A stretch of DNA of 64,000 nucleotides. Origin: Mytilus trossulus. Lineage: Eukaryota; Mollusca; Bivalvia; Mytilida; Mytilidae. The notes under the pieces are model-generated. The model was not told the origin of the DNA. It ran no database searches and was given only the letters and a program-made list of their open reading frames with translations. The DNA lies in the NCBI RefSeq assembly GCF_036588685.1, contig NC_086384.1, forward strand, positions 10,244,195 through 10,308,194, read 5' to 3'. The translations under genes and the position numbers were made by a program. Numbering within the stretch: position 1 is the stretch's first letter; the number at the start of each line of letters is the position of its first letter. Positions 9,900-19,947 of the stretch are shown in pieces.

Positions 9900-12800
9900 T
9901 TAATTTGCTTCTGGTTTGCGTTTGTGTTTTTTGTCTAATTCACCTTGCAGAAGACCAAGGTTAAATATACAGGAACAGAACGATAGCACTGCAGCCAAGG
10001 TAAAACTTAGCGTAAAGCAATGCAAACCACTGCAGTCTGTTTGGCCTTTGAACCGAATACTACTATCATACAACCATCCAAAAGATTGTTGTAATAGAAG
10101 TCCACCAAATGCGTTACCAAGCATAATAGAACCCCAGTTGCGCCCAAAATATTTCAATCCATAAAATTCGCTGATCATGGTCGGCGTTAGACACCAAAGA
10201 GCACCATTTGAAAACCCAATGACTAAATTGACGACTAGAATCATGGCAAACTTGTCAGAAAAGAATATAGAAAGCGTTAAAAATATTGTCTGCATTATGT
10301 TAAATCCAAAAAGAACGACAACCCTAGGATATCTATCTACAAGAGCATCCGATAAAAAACCGGCAAAAAATTTGGAAAAAATACCACAAACTGGATTGAT
10401 TGTAGTAAACACCGTCGTAAACTTTGATATGTCGTATGATGCTAAATAAGTTCCAATATTATTTTGGAACATCAGTTGTAATCCAGCACACATAATGTAC
10501 CCCCATGCTATAAAATGAAAGTCAAATCTCTTAAGAAGAGACAATCCAGTGAGGTCTTCTATGACGTGTACTTGTGTCATTGGTTTGATAGAATCATCCG
10601 TATTAATTATGATCTCTTCATCCGGGTCCGGGTTATATGGGTGAAATCTGAGAAAAACTGTTCCGAATATTCCTATAACGGCAAAACTTATTGCTGATGT
10701 CAGATAAAAACCCGTTAGATTTTGGTCCTCAGCATTGCGTCCTTTTGCAAAAAGAACACCGTATAGAAATGCCATCACTGCCGGTCCTCCACTAAATGAA
10801 GCGTCTAATAAACCAATTATTTTTCCACGGTGTTTCGGACTAAAGTTGATGACGTTAGTTGTCATGGCAGCCATGTATAAGAATATTGCTCCAAAACCTT
10901 AAAATAGAATTAACAACCCATAAAATGCAGAATATACTGTCTATATAGAGCATAAAGTAAATATTCGTTGAAAGATTATTTTTTTGAAAGGTAATGATAA
11001 TACAAAACGATTCTGCAATGACGAAATTGATGAGGTTGTAATACTTGGTTATACATCTATAGTATGCTATGGAATATTGCAAAATACAAGTAGACCATTA
11101 CTCTTTTGTGAAACACTCCTGTATGTCGGACACGTACTTTATTACACAATGTGGTCAGAATATGAGATTCTAAAAAAACATGTATGCAACTGCCAAATTT
11201 AGAAAAAAACATGATTTCTTGTTAAATATCCTAATGAGAAAAAAACTTTTGCTAAATTCAAAAAAAATAAATCTGGAGTTTAGTGGTTCTTATCTGTTTA
11301 CATTCACCTTCCCTATCTTAATGTGTTAATAATTTTATACCACATACTACATGCAGTCCATTAGAATTATAAGACTGTTAAACATTATTTATTCAAATTA
11401 TCTTACATATATATTGTTGTGGTGCCTTTGGTTGTCTAAGTGTTATAAAACAAAGAAGATGTGGTATAATTGCCAATGAGACAACTGTCCACAAGAGATC
11501 AAAATGACACAGAAATTAACAACTATAGGTAACCGTACGGCCTTCAACAATGAGCAAAGCCCATATCGCATAGTCAGCTATAAAAGTCCCCGAAATGACA
11601 ATGCAAAACAATTCAAACGAGAAAACTTATGGCCTTATTTATATAAAAAAAAAAAATGAAAAAAAATTAAATATGTAACACATACCGGTAAACAATCGAC
11701 AACCACTGAATTACAGGCTCCTGATTTATTTGTGTACATTATTGTGAGATTTTAAGAAAAATATAATATGTATTGGTATTAACGAGCAGTTGTAAGATAG
11801 CGTTCAAATCGGTTTTTGTTTGGTCTTCGGCTGTTATCTGATCTTTGATCGGGTTGCTGTCTCTTTGACATATTCCCCATTTCCATTCTCAATTTTACTA
11901 TTGGTTCGTCTTGAACTGGTAGTGAGGTTTGAACTTTTGCTCGGGGTTAAAGGTCTCACTGTAAATCTTGAGTTTAAGAACAGTGATTGTTCTTTTGATT
12001 TAATCAATTTTTTTTGTCAAGTAAGAGTATGGACTTTAATTGTGTCAAAAACTAATAAGCACAAAATTTCTTTTCCATTACACATAAGGGAACGACCATT
12101 TAGCTTCCAGAGGGAGGAGAGAGGAGGGATTGGGTATGTTTTGTTCTAGAAAAATATTCTGATCCCCAATTTGATGAAAAAAAATATTCCGGTCAAGCAG
12201 ATGACAAACAAAAAATATTCTGATTGCCACCCCCTATCCACCCCCACCCCAATCCTACCTTGTAACGTTAAATTTTGAATTTTTTTTTATATCTGATTGA
12301 TTGCGTCGAAAAACTTAAAACAAATCTGACAATGAAGAAAAAAAATGCCCCCCTTTTTGAAGTTTAATGGTGGATCCCTTATATTATAATAATTCCATGC
12401 AGTACTAACTACAGTATACCAATTACCTGAAATGAAGTAGTATATATCTTGTAATCCTGCTTTGTTAGAATAAAATTCCTCCGTTAATGTAGCACTCCAT
12501 AATAATGTAAACCCAGCCGAAGCTATGATAAGCCCACATAAAGATGCTATTCTTGGTCCGAACTTTTCACAAACAATACCAGCAGGAAATCCTAGAGATA
12601 TTCCGAAGTTTGACATCGAACCAAATAATTCAACTGTAATACAAATATATAGTACAGTGAACATACACTAATCGTCTGAAAGAATAATTAAATGGGGTTA
12701 ATGTATACATGTACATATTTAAGCAAATTTAAACATATATCAATATATCAGTAAGTAAATGTGAAACGATTGCAAATGAGACAATTATCACACGGGGATA

Positions 12801-14086
12801 GAATGATTAAATGTTAGCAACTTAGGCACCCGTACGGCCTTCAACAATGTTAAAAACACCATATCGTATGGTCATCTGTTTAAAGTCCCGACATGAAAAA
12901 TGTGAAAAATTTAAACGAGAAATTAACGGCCTAACTCACAACAGAACGTACAGAAAAAAATCCACATTATTTGTTTGGTTATTAGTTGCTTTACATCCAG
13001 TGGCAAATATTTCATGCATGTTCAAGACGAGAACAAGTTAACAATAAATACAATAGGTAGGTCTTGTCATAATAGAGGCCATTCGGGATGATGGTGGGGG
13101 AAATTTGGACTGCCACTGGAAAATGAGGGTATATTGAATAGGGATAAAAATTTTGCCTTCGAAGAGTTGTTGCAAGGGGTCTTAACTTGCAAAGAACGTG
13201 TCACTCTCTTTACAGGAGACATCGGATTTAACGTCCCCATTCTGACCAGACGTGACTGCGAACTTGATACATCCCGCACAGCCAAGCGGACGACCAGCTT
13301 CTGCAAGCGTTTTACTGCCAGTGGGGAGAAGACCAAATGACCATATTTCGTTTCCCCAGTCACCCTTGGGGGACCCCACATATAACAGATGATGTTCATT
13401 TTACGAAGAAAAAGTGGACACTTTTGATGTTAATATATTTCAAAATATGTAGGTTTTTTTTAGTTTTATTTGAATTTTAAGCATATTCTTGCTTTTTCCC
13501 AACTAAGTATGACGTTTTCGATTTATATTAAATTTAAATATGATATTCGAAATATTCGTTGAACACAGTATAGCTTTTTTTTGTATCCGGTAAATATAAG
13601 ATATTAATTGATATAGAGTTCCATCTTCCGGTTGCTGTTATTTAATATTTTTCTCTATAAAATTTCATTTGAAATTTTAAAAGTAAAATCTCTTTGTCTA
13701 CAATGAATCTATTTCGTTGGAAATTATCTGACATTATACTTTTGTTTTATTTCTTTTTAAAAGATCCAGAAAATTTCATAAAGAGGGGGGATCTTACTGC
13801 CTATGAAAGTGGACATTCCAGTTATACTACAGTGATTCCCTTATAATTAACCATTTTCCCCACAAATGGGAGAACCCGGGACCCCTGAAAATCCCTCCAA
13901 ATCCGTCTCTGTTATAAGAACTATTAAAAGTAAAATGGCAATACCTTCAGGCTGGGTATAGTTGAAATGTTTCTTTACTGCCACTATATAGGCACCATAT
14001 GCATAGACCGATCCTGCAATCGCCATTCCCAAACATCCTGCAACCAACGCCAAGACACGAGGAAGATGCTTCTTAACGTTAAACAT
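9900..14086 (-). CDS. MFS transporter, nodulin/NFD4-like, copy 2 (complete, 448 aa)
   Basis: Exons on the minus strand are 13945-14086, 12427-12633 and 9900-10897. They join in frame: 142 + 207 + 998 = 1347 nt, giving 448 aa plus stop. Donors are gtattg and gtaatt; acceptors are gtattacag and tattttaag. The protein starts MFNVKKHLPRVLALVAGCLG, with helix 1 directly after the basic N-terminus. It has an MFS loop HRGKIIG near residues 139-145, an acidic cytosolic loop NPDPDEEIIINTDD near 205-218, a second-half motif-A-like GFLSDALVDRYPR near 296-308, and SEFYGLKYFGRNWG near 359-372, a signature I associate with nodulin-like/NFD4-like carriers. The C-terminus is basic. About 12 helices are expected. 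The substrate is unknown; membrane solute transport is inferred from the family. It is a tandem duplicate of the gene ending at 3914. Confidence 0.93.
11453..11735 (+). repeat. Dispersed repeat family A copy in transporter intron 2
   Basis: Opens 'aagaagatgtggtataattgcc' and runs through GTACGGCCTTCAACAATGAG and ACCACTGAATTACAGGCTCC. This is one of the clearest family A copies, inserted in the intron between exons 2 and 3 of transporter copy 2. A short family B fragment in reverse orientation follows at about 11825-11905. Confidence 0.8.
12087..12379. mobile_element. Short TIR element (MITE-like), copy 2, in transporter intron
   Basis: Left AGGGAACGACCATTTAGCTT and right 'ttgaagtttaatggtggatccctt' are inverted and match the ends of 9303-9606. 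The interior has 'aatattctgatccccaatttgatg', which echoes 'aataggggatcagaatatt' of copy 1. It stops about 50 bp from exon 2 of transporter copy 2, so it contributes to the intron flank but not to the coding region. Confidence 0.6.
12745..13035 (+). repeat. Diverged family A fragment with trailing repeat block
   Basis: 'tgcaaatgagacaattatcacacg', 'cccgtacggccttcaacaatg' and 'cggcctaactcac' are diverged family A. The tail 'catccagtggcaaatatttcatgcatg' recurs at about 14885-14920 and 62025-62060 as a separate dispersed block. Lies in intron 1 of transporter copy 2. Confidence 0.6.
13080..13385 (+). repeat. Dispersed repeat family F, uninterrupted copy
   Basis: Carries 'acaggagacatcggatttaacgtccccattctgaccagac' and 'cagtggggagaagaccaaatgaccatat'. 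The same element is found at 62275-62800, where it is split by a family B insertion, so this copy serves as the uninterrupted reference. It sits in intron 1 of transporter copy 2. Small ORFs on both strands here are incidental. Confidence 0.65.
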
Positions 14087-14099
14087 TTTCGATCACAAT

Positions 14100-15570
14100 A
14101 TCAATTACTGTAATTTTTAATATGTAGTAAATACATGTATCTATAATCATGTGTTAAACGTTATCATGTGATATGAATTTTAAACCTGATACACGTACAC
14201 AAGTACTAATCAGAATAGTTTTCATATCTAATCAGTCCTATATAGATGAGTGTACGTTTTAAAAAAAATACTGTTACTTCTATCCCCTTCACTTTTTATC
14301 AAAAGGTACACGTAAGTAACCCATGGTGTATATTATTTATCTACCTTTGAGGAAACCCGTTTTCTTTTTTTGTGGTATTGAGAAAACGGCGACTAATTAT
14401 CAATTATATTCCTATATGGAGTTATTTTCTTTCAGAACGACAGGTCATTCTTTTTCAGAATCAACCCGGACGATACCATGTTTCAATGATATATGCTCCA
14501 AGGCGTAAAATAATGACCTGTGTGAGGTCATTATTTTCCTTGATAAACATGCAATCTATGATTAACTTCGAAACTTTATCTGTTTAATAGTTTTTTGTTG
14601 TGATTTGGAAATTTATTTTTCAAGGTTAAATCGATGATAGGTGTAAAAGAAACCGCATTGTAGTCCCGCATTTTAATTTTAGAAACAAATAACGTGAAGT
14701 TTTGTTAATTCATCGCTACTATAAAGAAACATTATCATATTGATATATGTCAGATGAATTTTATGTAGACTTTCATAAATTAAATATTTAAAAATTATTT
14801 ATAAAATAAGATTTAACATATTCGTGTGTAAGATTTTGAAAATCTTATTGAGTCAAACTGAATAGGTTGATTGATTTTTGGTTGCTTGCTTAACGTCCAG
14901 TTGCAAATATTTCATGCATTTTCAGAACGATACACGCTGAATAAGAAATCATACTGTATCCTACATGTATTTATATTCGTCTTCGTGTCAGGTCTTAACT
15001 TTTTAAAATTTTTATATACCTTTTACTCAACTAATACGATAATCTTATATTCTATTGAATAATATTAACGTAACTCACGAAAGGGTCGGGTGCGGATGGT
15101 ATATGATGATATCCTGATTATCTTTTAATGAAATGTATTGCTATTCAATAGACAATCTTTCTGAATTTTTCATTCGATTCAAGTAAAATTGTTAAAAAAA
15201 TAACTTTTCCGCGATAGAAATAACATATTAAATAAAAAAGAAAACATACCCCCTCCCCCTTTTCCATAAGCTAAGTGGTACAATAAATTACTTACAATGT
15301 GTCTTGTATTTTTCATACACCGTTATCGGATGGTTACAATACATGGGTGTCTTACTTCATGCAGTTACAGTAATATTTTTATTGTGTATGGAGATTTATT
15401 TTTATAAGGTTTATATCTAAATTATTTAGTGAGTTTTATTTCACATTCTAAATGAGCCGCAGGGCGTATTAAAACCTGAACGCATTAGAAAGGAATATCC
15501 CACCTTAGTGTTGTCGGTAAAATAGGATACTAAATTTAACAAATCTTTATAAAATTAATATTTTTTTACG
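14100..15570. other. Intergenic stretch upstream of transporter copy 2, no gene seen
   Basis: AT-rich, with only short incidental ORFs. About 14875-14940 contains a small dispersed block ('aacgtccagttgcaaatatttcatgc'), also present near 12995 and 62025. No clear promoter element was recognised for the transporter. Confidence 0.5.
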
Positions 15571-15579
15571 GTATATAAG

Positions 15580-15714
15580 TCAGATAATGCATATTTTCAG
15601 GGTGTCAGGATTGTTCAAAGAAAGACCTCCCTCCGGTCGGTCTTTCATTTGATCAATCCTGACACCCCTCGGTGTGTTCTACGACAAGAAAAACCTTAAA
15701 ATATGCATTATCTA
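15580..15714. repeat. Compact fold-back (hairpin) element
   Basis: Arms pair outwards to inwards: AGATAATGCATATTTT with AAAATATGCATTATCT, then GGTGTCAGGATTG with CAATCCTGACACC, then GAAAGACC with GGTCTTTC around a loop 'tccctccggtc'. The nested arms occupy most of the 135 bp. No coding content. Probably a small fold-back MITE; a structured RNA is a less likely alternative. Confidence 0.75.
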
Positions 15715-15869
15715 TAACATATTCAGTGCAAATACAAAATTTCATAGTACATTCCGAGAAACACCAATCCAGCATACGTACCTCATCATACATTCAGATA
15801 CATGGTACAATGTAATCCAAATGGAGATACAAAATTGAATAATTATTCACATGTAGTAAGTACACCACT

Positions 15870-15870
<1 letters not shown>

Positions 15871-15933
<63 letters not shown>

Positions 15934-15934
15934 T
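15871..15934. repeat. (CT)n microsatellite
   Basis: About 32 CT dinucleotides with a single TTT interruption. The open frame 'LSLSLS' running through it is a by-product. Confidence 0.95.
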
Positions 15935-16104
15935 TGCTTGCACCTATTATGTTACGATTAATGAAACCATGGTTATACAGTCATAGTGAAACGGGGACAC
16001 CCAAAAAGTACAAATTATACATTTATGGTAATACATGTGGTATCTTCTCTATTTGTGTTCGTGAAGCAAAAACATAAAGTTCTATTAATCTATTATACAT
16101 ATGT

Positions 16105-16550
16105 GCTCCGAGACCACAATTATATCATAGTGCATTTCTTTTAGAACAAAAATGATAATTAAAAAAATCCCAACTGCGCTTTCTCAAAGAAACTTTTACA
16201 GTGTGTTGAACTACTTTTGGGACAAATTATATAAAAATTATAGAAAACTTCATCAGCTTTAACTTAAAATATGGACACTTTTATGTTTAGGGCGTCTTGA
16301 AAACTTTTGACAGCATCCGAAGTACTAATTTTAATTTTTTTTCAGCTGGACCAAATCGCTACTTTCCTTTAAAATTCTGGACCCAAATTTTTTTACAGTG
16401 TAATTTTACCCCCCTACATGCAATTTGAGGCATTAAACATGGAGAAATAAATTTGGAAGGGGTATACAAATTAATGGCTAGTACCCCACTGTCAACACTA
16501 GGGACTATAGAACAACGAAAATCAAGGGACGACAATTGTGGTCTCGGACC
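16105..16550. mobile_element. Non-autonomous TIR transposon, copy 2 (446 bp, TSD ATGT)
   Basis: Starts GCTCCGAGACCACAAT and ends ATTGTGGTCTCGGACC. It is flanked by ATGT at 16101-16104 and 16551-16554. Full-length relative of 6305-6740, sharing 'gcgctttctcaaagaaa', 'ttttatgtttagggcgtcttgaaa', 'ttaaaattctggaccca' and 'gaggcattaaacatgg'. Encodes nothing. The 4-bp duplication in both copies is consistent; I do not assign a superfamily. Confidence 0.85.
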
Positions 16551-16791
16551 ATGTGTCTAATCTGTCTGTGTTAGTAAAACAGGGATCCAAAGGGTACAAT
16601 TCATAAATCCATGGTTGTAGCGTCCCTCATCTATTTGCGTTAGTTAAGCAGAAACATAGAAGGTACGATTTACAAATCCATGGAATCATGCTATCTGTTA
16701 TCTGTTCAGCCAGAGGTCTAGGGTATGATTTTTAAACCCATGATTATATAGTCTCTCCCCTTTCTGAAGGAACGATGTATAAATCTGTAGC

Positions 16792-16896
16792 TATACTGTC
16801 TGTCCTCTGTTTGTATTAGATAACCAGGGTCCCAGAGAGTATTATTTACCCTCTGGGTCCCTGGTTATCTAATACAAACAGAGGACAGACAGTATA
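16792..16896. repeat. Near-perfect inverted repeat, arms about 48 bp, 9-bp loop
   Basis: The left arm TATACTGTCTGTCCTCTGTT continuing 'tgtattagataaccaggg' is mirrored by the right arm ending 'aaacagaggacagacagtata', with about two mismatches. It is the terminal unit of the degenerate array, duplicated in inverted orientation. It could form a cruciform or be a replication-fold-back product. Noncoding. Confidence 0.9.
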
Positions 16897-17190
16897 ATTT
16901 AGTGTGCCTGTTTTCAGTATTTTTTATTTTATAAATCGTTACTAAAAGAAAGGCTACTCTGACTAAATATTCCAACCGGAATGTTCAATGTTTGTTGTGA
17001 ATAAATACTTTAAAGTAAAATTAATTGTTTCAATTTGAGTCAATACGAATATTTATACTTGGTGCATTTCATAACTGTATGTACTAGTAACCATCAAATG
17101 AAGGAGTCAGTATTAGTCATTAGGGGATATTTTGCACTTGCAGCAAATATAAGCCTTTTCATCAGAACTTTTGTAATACGATATGGTACA

Positions 17191-17480
17191 GGATAAAATT
17201 GAGAATGGAAATGGGGAATGTGTCAGAGACAACAACCAGACCAAAATAAAAAAACGCAACAGCAGAAGGTCACCAACAGGTCTTCAATGTAGCGAGAAAT
17301 TCCCGCACCCGGAGGCGTCCTTCAGCTGGCCCCTAAACAAATATATACTAGTTCAGTGATAATGAACGCCATACTAATTTCCAAATTGTACACAAGAAAC
17401 TAAAATTTAAATAATACAAGACTAACAAAGGCCAGAGGCTCCTGACTTGGGACAGGCGCAAAAATGCGGCGGGGTTAAAC
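17191..17480 (+). repeat. Dispersed repeat family B copy
   Basis: From GAGAATGGAAATGGGGAATG through 'aggtcttcaatgtagcgagaaattcccgc', ACCCGGAGGCGTCCTTCAGC and 'gaggctcctgacttgggacaggcgc'. Almost identical to 39150-39430 (nested in a fold-back) and to the reverse strand of 62380-62677. The high identity suggests recent spread. The next stretch, 17481-17970, shows nothing I can name. Confidence 0.85.
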
Positions 17481-17971
17481 ATGTTTGTGAGATCTCAACC
17501 CTCCCCCTATACCTCTAACCAGTGTAGAAAAGTAAAAGATGCCTTTTAAAGAATTGTTTGCGTTCCATTTCATCATGCATAGGAATCAAACGTAATTCCT
17601 CAATGTGTTCCAATGTAAAGAAAAGCATTTCAAAGGTAATATTATGTTCTTCGATGATAAGCAGAAATTAGTGTTTCTATTTACCGATATTAAACTTTAT
17701 GTTTTTGTTCATCAATATAAAACGGTTTTCTTTCATAGACGCAGAAATATTTTATATTAGAATTATATTGTACTGTTTTGCCACTGTTTACAATTTACAA
17801 TCATACCAAATCATTCTCCTTATTTAAATATTATTAAAAAATCATGTTTTATAAGAGAAATATTCGCTGTAATATTTCAATGTTTAAGATTCTTGCAACT
17901 CAATATAGTACGGCTCTTGTATTTCATATTAATTCATTATTATAAATGCGTGGATATTTGATTGATTGATA

Positions 17972-18790
17972 GATATAGGAAGATGTGGTGTGAGTGCCAA
18001 TGAGACAACTCTCCATCCAAACAACAATTCAAAAATTAAACCATTATAGGTTAAAGTACGGCCTTCAACACGGAGCCTTGGCTCACACCGAACAACACGC
18101 TATAAAGGGCCCCAAAATAACTAGTGTAAAACCATTCAAACGGGAAAACCAACGGTCTAATCTATATAAACAAAACGAGAAACGAGAAACACGTATATAT
18201 TACATAAACAAACGACAACTACTGTACATCAGATTCCTGACTTAGGACAGGTGCAAACATTTGCAGCGGGATTAAACGTTTTAATGGGCCCAAACCTTCT
18301 CCCTTTTTCTGAAACAATAGCATAACATCACAACATATAAAAACATACGATAAAATATCAATTGGCAGACTTAACTCAATCAAAAAACGTATGATTACAC
18401 AATGAACGAATAAATTTGATCTGCGATATCTGAATACAAATGCACAGTTAATTAAATATTAGAGACAAACATTCATGACCAAAAGGCTAACAAACAACTC
18501 CAAACACACTGAGAAATATTTAACCAATCAATGTTCACTTTAGAAAAAAAAACGTTTTTTTATAATCTTGAAGTTTATACAAATGTTGTAAGAATAAGTG
18601 AAAAATTGAAGATATTACAAATAATCAAAGCTGGTATACAGCAAAGATCCATATAAATAAAAAATGACAAAAAAGCATTATAAACAGTATCAACAGGTCG
18701 AATTAACAAGAACATACGATTTGAGAGTACTCGCAGTTTCTGACAGCTAGTTAAAAGCCAAAACCAATTAATAGTAAAAAATCATGCATC
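17972..18790 (+). repeat. Long family A copy that hosts the LINE insertion
   Basis: Starts 'gatataggaagatgtggtgtgagtgcc', runs through 'cctgacttaggacaggtgc' and ends near 18790 after 'gagagtactcgcagtttctgac' and 'aaagccaaaacc'. The next expected blocks of this family (as in 52505-52700) resume at about 23576 ('ttgagactaaaat', 'ttgtgcaatgcc', 'atcgacagg'), on the other side of the LINE. The family is therefore longer than 1 kb and predates the LINE. Confidence 0.65.
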
Positions 18791-19079
18791 AGAGTTATGT
18801 GATTGCGCATGACAAGATGGATGTTTGAATTTTTTCGCTCGCTATGGAGTATGTGAAATATGTGCAATACTGGAGTTAATTGCGTCTTTTTGGAACAACC
18901 AACAGTATGTAGTATCTTTAGTGTTTTGGTTTTGGGTCCTAGACCTCCTGTTCCCACAGATAAGACTATTTTCATCATTTCATCGAATTTTCTAGCTACC
19001 TGTGATCCCAGTCCGATCCGTATCGACGTATATATGAAATGTGCTAGAACTCTTGAGGGTCTAGTTGAGTGGGTCAAAA

Positions 19080-19899
19080 ATGGGAGATAAGAAAAACAAA
19101 AAGTCGACAGCTGATATATTGCAAGAGAGTAGACATGTGCTATATGGAGATGAAGTCGAAGTGGCTACAGTCCTAGAAAATGATTTAACACTGTTAAATA
19201 GAATGGACACTAGGCTTGTATCCATTGAGAAAAATACGAGTAAAAATACAAGTACACTGACTCAAATGAACGATAAGTTAAACTCGTTGACAGCGAGAGT
19301 TATTACTGTCGAAACCGACATAGTAAATGTGAAAAGTAGGGTTTCAGATTTGGAGGCAAGTTAGAAAATTAGAAAGTTATAGTGAGAAGCTAAAAGGAAA
19401 ACTACTGGACATGCAATGTAGGTCTATGAAATATAATCTCATTTTCACGGGACTTCAAGAGCAAAGGGATGAAAACTGTGAAATGAAGATTAGACAGTTT
19501 ATTTACAATGAAATGAAGATCCAAAAACCGTTAGAATTTGGAAACATTCACAGATTTGGTAAAAGTGAGCCAGGGAAACCGAGACCAATTATTGCAAGAT
19601 TCCTGTATTATTCTGACCTTGATATGGTGAAAAAAGCAGGACGAAATCTAAGAGGTACATTTTACGGTGTAAACGAGCAGTTTCCACCAGAAATAGAAGA
19701 ACAACGACGAAAGCTATACCCAATAGCGAAACAGGCGAGAAAAGAGAAATTAAAAGTTGTAATGAAAAGAGACAAACTTTACATTAACGACAAACTTGTT
19801 AACCCAGATGAAATCGCAGACGATACCGAGCATAAAGAGCCTCAAAGACCGAATAAACGTCCACGGGTGAACTCTACTCCTGAACGAGACGGTTCATAG
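19080..19899 (+). pseudogene. LINE ORF1: coiled coil plus L1-like RRM protein, one frameshift
   Basis: ATG at 19080 (MGDKKNKKSTADILQE). The first about 95 residues end in a heptad-like stretch (NRMDTRLVSIEKNTSKN, LTARVITVETDIVNVK), predicted as a coiled coil for trimerisation. Near 19358-19362 the frame breaks: DLEAS is followed by tag, while the next frame continues VRKLESYSEKLKGKLLDMQC, so an indel separates the halves. The second half has NLIFTGLQE, an RRM-like fold start, then IHRFGKSEPGKPRPIIARF and a basic C-terminal domain with PNKRPRVN near the end. Such proteins bind the element's RNA as a chaperone. Stop at 19897-19899. Confidence 0.85.
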
Positions 19900-19947
19900 G
19901 ATAACCATGGAAGACATAAGTGTATTAATAAACCAATCGATAATGAT

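Larger units (their letters stand above)
15935..16900. repeat. Degenerate tandem repeat of about 70-90 bp, interrupted by a transposon
   Basis: Recurring blocks 'ccatggttatacagtc', 'ccatggttgtagcgtc', 'ccatggaatcatgctat', 'cccatgattatatagtc' and 'ctgtagctatactgtc' alternate with 'tatttgtgttagt..gcagggtcc...ggtacaattta'. They form a diverged array running from about 15955 to 16860. The TIR element at 16105-16550 is inserted within it. Confidence 0.6.

Noticed and set aside
15802-16077. ORF with LSLSLS run
   Set aside because: Reads through a CT microsatellite and a degenerate repeat; no homology.
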